A DNA stretch of 64,000 nt from Coriaria nepalensis. Lineage: Eukaryota > Streptophyta > Magnoliopsida > Cucurbitales > Coriariaceae. Below the pieces are notes generated by a model. The model had not been told where the DNA came from and ran no database searches. It saw only the letters and a list, made by a program, of their open reading frames with translations. Of this stretch, positions 61,301-64,000 are shown piece by piece (positions within the stretch are counted from its first letter, which is position 1; each line of letters opens with the position of its first letter). The translations under genes were made by a program, and so were the position numbers. The stretch is taken from NCBI GenBank assembly GCA_027186245.1, contig CP114482.1:32073209-32137208 (forward strand). The letters run 5' to 3'.

Positions 61301-63747
61301 AGACCAACATATGTTATTTTGGTTATTGCATAATAAAGATTAGTCCTAATTCTATCTCTCTAGATCGGGTCCTATCAAATTGGTATCAAAGCACTCGATC
61401 ATCGATGGCTGTGAAGAAGGTAGAAGCACTCGAGGAGAAATTTGAGAGCGAAGTGATGGCGATAAAAACAACGATCGAAGAATGCTTCTCAACAATACAA
61501 CAACAGTTTTCGTCGTTAGAAGCTATGTTGGTTAAATTGACCGAGATGCAAAGTAGGTCACCACCATCGAACCCTGACCAAGGTAGAGACGGTCATGGTC
61601 AGGCGGTAGGGGACACCGCCGGAGAGGGCAGCCAGGGTAGGCGCAGTGGACGTGAAGCGGCTGCAAAGGGGGGACTGGTGGCGGGCAGCGCCAAGGTGGG
61701 CGCGGGCGCTGGCGTTGGCGGCCAGGCTAGGGTAGAGTTTGGCGGCGACTTGGGGGAAGGTTCCAGGACAGCAACGCCGATGTGGGGATCAGACGGAAGG
61801 GGTCAATTCGGAACAAGGGAAAAAGGGGCGGAGCAATGGCCGACCATCAGTTATGCAACAGAGACCGCCATGGGCGGTAAGGCAAGGGTGCCGAAGGCTG
61901 ATTTTAGGGTTCCGATGGAACCCCCATGGACTGTGCAAGGACAATATGCGGCTGGGCAGGGCAGAATGTGGGCTAAACTACAGATTCGCAAGCTGAAAAT
62001 GCTTATCTTTGAAGGCGAGAATGCAAACGCATGGGTCTATTGGGTGGAAAGATACTTCGCGGTTAACGGGCTCTCCGAAGAGGAAAAGTTGCAGGCAACG
62101 GGTTTCTATTTGGAGGGGCCGGCGTTGTTATGGTTCCAATGGTGCGAGCATCGCCAACCCATTGGGTCGTGGGCGGAATTCAAGCAACGGGTAATGGTAA
62201 GGTTTCGGAAAAGTTGCGAGGAACTAGTGCACCACCATCTAGACCCCCGGTTTTCGGACCATCCGCATCGTACCGCAGTTTCCCGATTTCCACCTTGAGG
62301 ACAAGGTGTCTCAGTAGGAGGGGAGTAATGTTAGACCCGTCATTATTATTATTATTAGTATTAGTATTATTATTATTATTATGAGGCTATTTTAGTAATT
62401 GGCTGGTTAGTAGTATAAATAGTAATAGTATGGTTAGGGTTTAGGGAGGAATTGATTTTGGAGAGTAAGAACTCTTAGGGAGAGACGGTCTACCTCTCGA
62501 ATAGTAGACCAACCTATGTTATTTTGGTTATTGCATAATAAAGATTAGTCCTAATTCTATCTCTCTAGATCGGGTCCTATTAGGAACCCCTATCAACATA
62601 AAAAGAAAAAAAATACTACCTATACGTCTAAAGGGAAATACATAAAATCCCTAATTAAGTGCAACTAATCCGCAAACAAATCAGTCTTATTTGTATGCTG
62701 GCAATATCTTAAATATATTCTACAAACATGACTGTGGTACCGTCAGTTATTCACAATAATTCAATTGAAGGTTTGGGTAAATATTCGGAGAGTATCATCT
62801 TAAGAAAAATATCTACCTACTGTCTAGGTAATACTAAAACAACCCTTATGGATAGGGTAGCATGCAAATCCATCATATATGATTTTGATTGTAACAATTA
62901 CATCTTATAGTTTTAGAAGTATAGGGAAATGGGTTGGCTATTCACAAGGTTTCTTGAACCATTGGAATTGGGACCGCAAGTGTCCATGACCTTAGGGAGG
63001 TGATTGTAATAATATATTAAGATTCTAAATATATTGGACTAGCATTTCTCTGTGTTACAGAAATCTTTTGGAAAATTTTGTCGCTTTATTATTAACTCGA
63101 CAATACTTAGTGTGTTTTCAAACTGTTAATACAGGTCGACTTAGTGAAAAGACACTGTTTCCCTGTTTATTGGAATGGAGAAAATCGACGTGTTTTGAGA
63201 GGTCATTGGTTTGCACGTAAAGGGGGCCTTGATTGGCTTCCTCTTCGGGAAGATATTGCCGAACAGTTGGAGATTGCATATCATAGGCAGGTTTGTTACT
63301 CTTTAGATCTACCACCTCTGATATATATTTATATCTAGCAAGAGCGCTTTATTCCTTGAGGCTTGAACACTAAATTGTGCATGGTAGTGTTCTAAATTTA
63401 TGTGGAATTAAAGTGCCTGAACTTTGATTATTTTTTCCAGGTCTGGCACAGGAGAACATTTCAACCATCTGGACTATTTGCCGCTCGAGTTGATTTGCAA
63501 GGCTTTACCCCGGTATGGATATCATTAAGAACATAGGGACTTTAATTTTCGTGATTCTGATTGTGAGGAGATAATCAGGCGATTGTTTATGTAGGGACTT
63601 CATGCACTTTTTACTGGGGAAGATGATAATTGGGAGGCTTGGCTTAATTCTGATGCTTCTGGTTTTTCCAGTGTCTTTGGTTTAGGTGGGAATGGAATTA
63701 AGTTAAGGCGTGGTTATTCCACCTCTGACTCACCAAAACCTACTCAG
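55311..63747 (+). CDS. SGR2: SGR2-like phospholipase (DDHD family), 5' part
   Basis: Six coding exons in the window: 55311-55530, 56419-56519, 56902-57096, 63135-63290, 63441-63512, 63595-63747, all GT-AG and in frame (299 residues). The gene continues beyond the window. Conserved blocks of plant SHOOT GRAVITROPISM 2: [14 protein letters not shown] (about 62-75), [55 protein letters not shown] (about 156-175), [38 protein letters not shown] and [17 protein letters not shown]. The catalytic GHSLG and DDHD domains of this phospholipase A1-like protein must lie to the right. SGR2 acts with vacuolar membrane and amyloplast sedimentation in shoot gravitropism (family knowledge). The start is the first in-frame ATG. 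Intron 3 is 6,038 bp and filled with nested retroelements. Confidence 0.93.
57671..57883 (-). repeat. Copia-4 3' LTR
   Basis: 213 bp; plus-strand reading TGTAAGTTTTAG...ATTCTACA. A purine-rich tract on the minus strand (TGATGGGGAG, 57893-57884) directly precedes it. Confidence 0.85.
58000..58785 (+). pseudogene. LINE-type reverse transcriptase fragment
   Basis: Opposite strand to Copia-4. Blocks [13 protein letters not shown] (58015), [42 protein letters not shown] (58139), [14 protein letters not shown] (the FADD catalytic motif reads FAND), then [22 protein letters not shown] and a final RPTMLYGSE block near 58640. It lacks the RT N-terminus and endonuclease. Two stops or shifts (about 58141 and 58411) show it is dead. 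Confidence 0.8.
58790..61000 (-). pseudogene. Copia-4 gag-protease-integrase pseudogene
   Basis: Minus strand. Gag relics occur at about 60990-60200. The protease region is open at 59778-59437 ([25 protein letters not shown], the conserved stretch after the active site). Pre-integrase and integrase-core relics (a DPLELK...TDDHTRL-like block) lie at 59250-59080. Beyond 58800 the frame is lost at the LINE insertion, and only the last pol block ([13 protein letters not shown], about 57955-57917) remains. RT is missing. Confidence 0.75.
61037..61049 (-). other. Primer-binding site of Copia-4
   Basis: TGGTATCAGAGCC on the minus strand, abutting the 5' LTR; complementary to initiator tRNA-Met. Confidence 0.9.
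61124..61377 (+). repeat. 5' LTR of the gag-only element
   Basis: 254 bp, TGTTAG...CTATCA, with an ATT/AGT trinucleotide run at 61136-61177 and a TATA-like GTATAAATAG near 61208. Confidence 0.9.
61381..61392 (+). other. Primer-binding site of the gag-only element
   Basis: TGGTATCAAAGC, three bases after the LTR; one mismatch to the initiator tRNA-Met complement TGGTATCAGAGC. Confidence 0.85.
61405..62298 (+). CDS. Gypsy-type Gag-like protein of the gag-only element
   Basis: Open for 297 codons from the first ATG after the primer site. It has an N-terminal coiled-coil-like part (about 5-50, with repeated Leu/Glu/Lys), a long Gly/Ala/Arg-rich linker (about 58-165), then the retrotransposon Gag block: [40 protein letters not shown] and [20 protein letters not shown] (about 197-265). 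This is typical of plant Ty3/gypsy Gag. No zinc knuckle. After about residue 272 the sequence departs from Gag. The next reading frame (62273-62320) spells [15 protein letters not shown] and stops, resembling the C-terminal end of gypsy Pol, so Gag and the end of Pol have been joined by a large internal deletion. GC content is far above the surrounding intron. Confidence 0.8.
   Translation: MAVKKVEALEEKFESEVMAIKTTIEECFSTIQQQFSSLEAMLVKLTEMQSRSPPSNPDQGRDGHGQAVGDTAGEGSQGRRSGREAAAKGGLVAGSAKVGAGAGVGGQARVEFGGDLGEGSRTATPMWGSDGRGQFGTREKGAEQWPTISYATETAMGGKARVPKADFRVPMEPPWTVQGQYAAGQGRMWAKLQIRKLKMLIFEGENANAWVYWVERYFAVNGLSEEEKLQATGFYLEGPALLWFQWCEHRQPIGSWAEFKQRVMVRFRKSCEELVHHHLDPRFSDHPHRTAVSRFPP
62329..62582 (+). 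repeat. 3' LTR of the gag-only element
   Basis: 254 bp, TGTTAG...CTATTA (terminal CA changed to TA), same length as the 5' LTR with about seven substitutions, two of them in the ATT run. Confidence 0.9.
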
Positions 63748-64000
63748 GTAAATATTCTCTTTTCCTCTTTCTGGCTTTGGTAGCAGAATGTTTGTTATTC
63801 CCTTCCCTTATTGTTGTATTTACAAGCGCAAATGTTTTGTATTGTTGGAAGTTTCTGTTTAATTATAGAGATTTTTAGATATTTAGTGGATAAATATAGA
63901 ATAATCAAAGTATTTAATATTAGGAAAGATAATAGACTAGCAGTTAGTTTCTTATTTTTATGCCTTATTATTTCTTGGATTATGTCTATCTGTTCTGTAT
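63748..64000 (+). other. Start of SGR2 intron 6
   Basis: AT-rich intron sequence running off the window. The stretch 63886-63964 ('agataatagactagcagttag..ttatt') resembles the possible LTR fragment in SPT5 intron 17, but is cut by the edge. Confidence 0.4.

Larger units (their letters stand above)
61124..62582 (+). mobile_element. Gag-only non-autonomous LTR element (TR-GAG type)
   Basis: 1,459 bp inserted in the 5' LTR of Copia-4 with a perfect 5-bp duplication GGAAC (61119-61123 and 62583-62587). Two 254-bp LTRs (61124-61377 and 62329-62582), differing at about seven positions by eye, enclose 951 bp. A primer site TGGTATCAAAGC (61381-61392) and a purine tract AGGAGGGGAG (62317-62326) are present. 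The only long ORF is Gag-like (61405-62298). No protease, RT, RNase H or integrase is encoded, so it would need enzymes supplied in trans. This matches the published TR-GAG class. Confidence 0.9.
57671..62724 (-). mobile_element. Copia-4, nested inside SGR2 intron 3
   Basis: Minus-strand Ty1/copia element with perfect 5-bp duplication AACAT (57666-57670 and 62725-62729). The 3' LTR is 57671-57883 (213 bp, TG...CA). The 5' LTR is 61050-61123 plus 62588-62724 (211 bp), split by a gag-only LTR element. Primer-binding site and polypurine tract are present. Gag, protease and integrase relics lie in order between 61000 and 58800; a plus-strand LINE fragment occupies about 58000-58785; RT is largely deleted. 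Excluding it, intron 3 would be about 1 kb. Confidence 0.9.

Noticed and set aside
61739..62384. Frames overlapping the gag ORF (61739-61996, 62009-62194, 62130-62384)
   Set aside because: GC-rich shadows of the Gag frame; the third only supplies the ATT-encoded Leu run of the LTR. The Gag frame alone has family blocks.

Overview
The window is nuclear DNA from a flowering plant, most likely a eudicot. Three intron-bearing or plant-specific genes are recognisable: a DUF4228/PADRE protein, a Core-2/I-branching glycosyltransferase (GT14) and the transcription elongation factor SPT5. A fourth, the phospholipase-like SGR2, runs off the right edge. Introns are AT-rich with GT-AG borders (one GC-AG), and the intergenic DNA is dense with decayed Ty1/copia, gypsy, CACTA, Mutator-like, LINE and MITE sequences. 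I cannot name the species.

Layout. 1-366: fragment of a large LTR. 561-5363: a MITE-like repeat split by a decayed Copia element (697-5307, target duplication ACTCT). 5883-6413 (-): DUF4228 gene. 7142-7367: a second, intact MITE of the split family. 9176-10019: Copia RT/RNase H remnant. 10780-15481: a composite satellite in which an 84-bp palindromic monomer flanks a telomere-like minisatellite of about 28-30 bp; the minisatellite is interrupted by a 2.07-kb solo LTR with a perfect CTATT duplication. 18061-22615 (-): ten-exon GT14 gene. 24.8-33.5 kb: LTR-like DNA and two Copia copies arranged LTR-int-LTR-int-LTR, both lacking RT/RNase H, the second carrying nested insertions. 33.5-39.16 kb (-): ruined CACTA element with TNP2 transposase remnants. 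40.1-40.7 kb: a small tandem duplication around an AAACCTTA-like minisatellite. 41.5-44.45 kb: Copia remnant with its 3' LTR.

45193-53202 (+) is SPT5, 22 coding exons and 1,040 residues, with acidic N-terminus, NGN, KOW domains and the Ser/Thr-Pro-rich C-terminal repeats all present. Intron 13 holds an 861-bp Mutator-like element with a perfect 9-bp target duplication. 55311-63747 (+) is the first six coding exons of SGR2. Its 6.0-kb third intron contains a minus-strand Copia element (57671-62724, duplication AACAT). That element itself holds a LINE fragment and a small LTR element carrying only gag (61124-62582, duplication GGAAC).

The genes look like unrelated housekeeping neighbours, not a cluster: SPT5 works in nuclear transcription, the GT14 protein is a Golgi-type type II membrane enzyme, SGR2 acts on endomembrane/vacuolar traffic in shoot gravitropism, and the DUF4228 protein is a small, probably membrane-tethered protein. 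No undescribed multi-gene system was found. The most informative structures are the gag-only LTR element, the Mutator-like insertion in SPT5, the composite satellite with its datable solo LTR, and the GC-AG intron of SPT5. All homology statements are from reading the sequence and family knowledge; no search was run.
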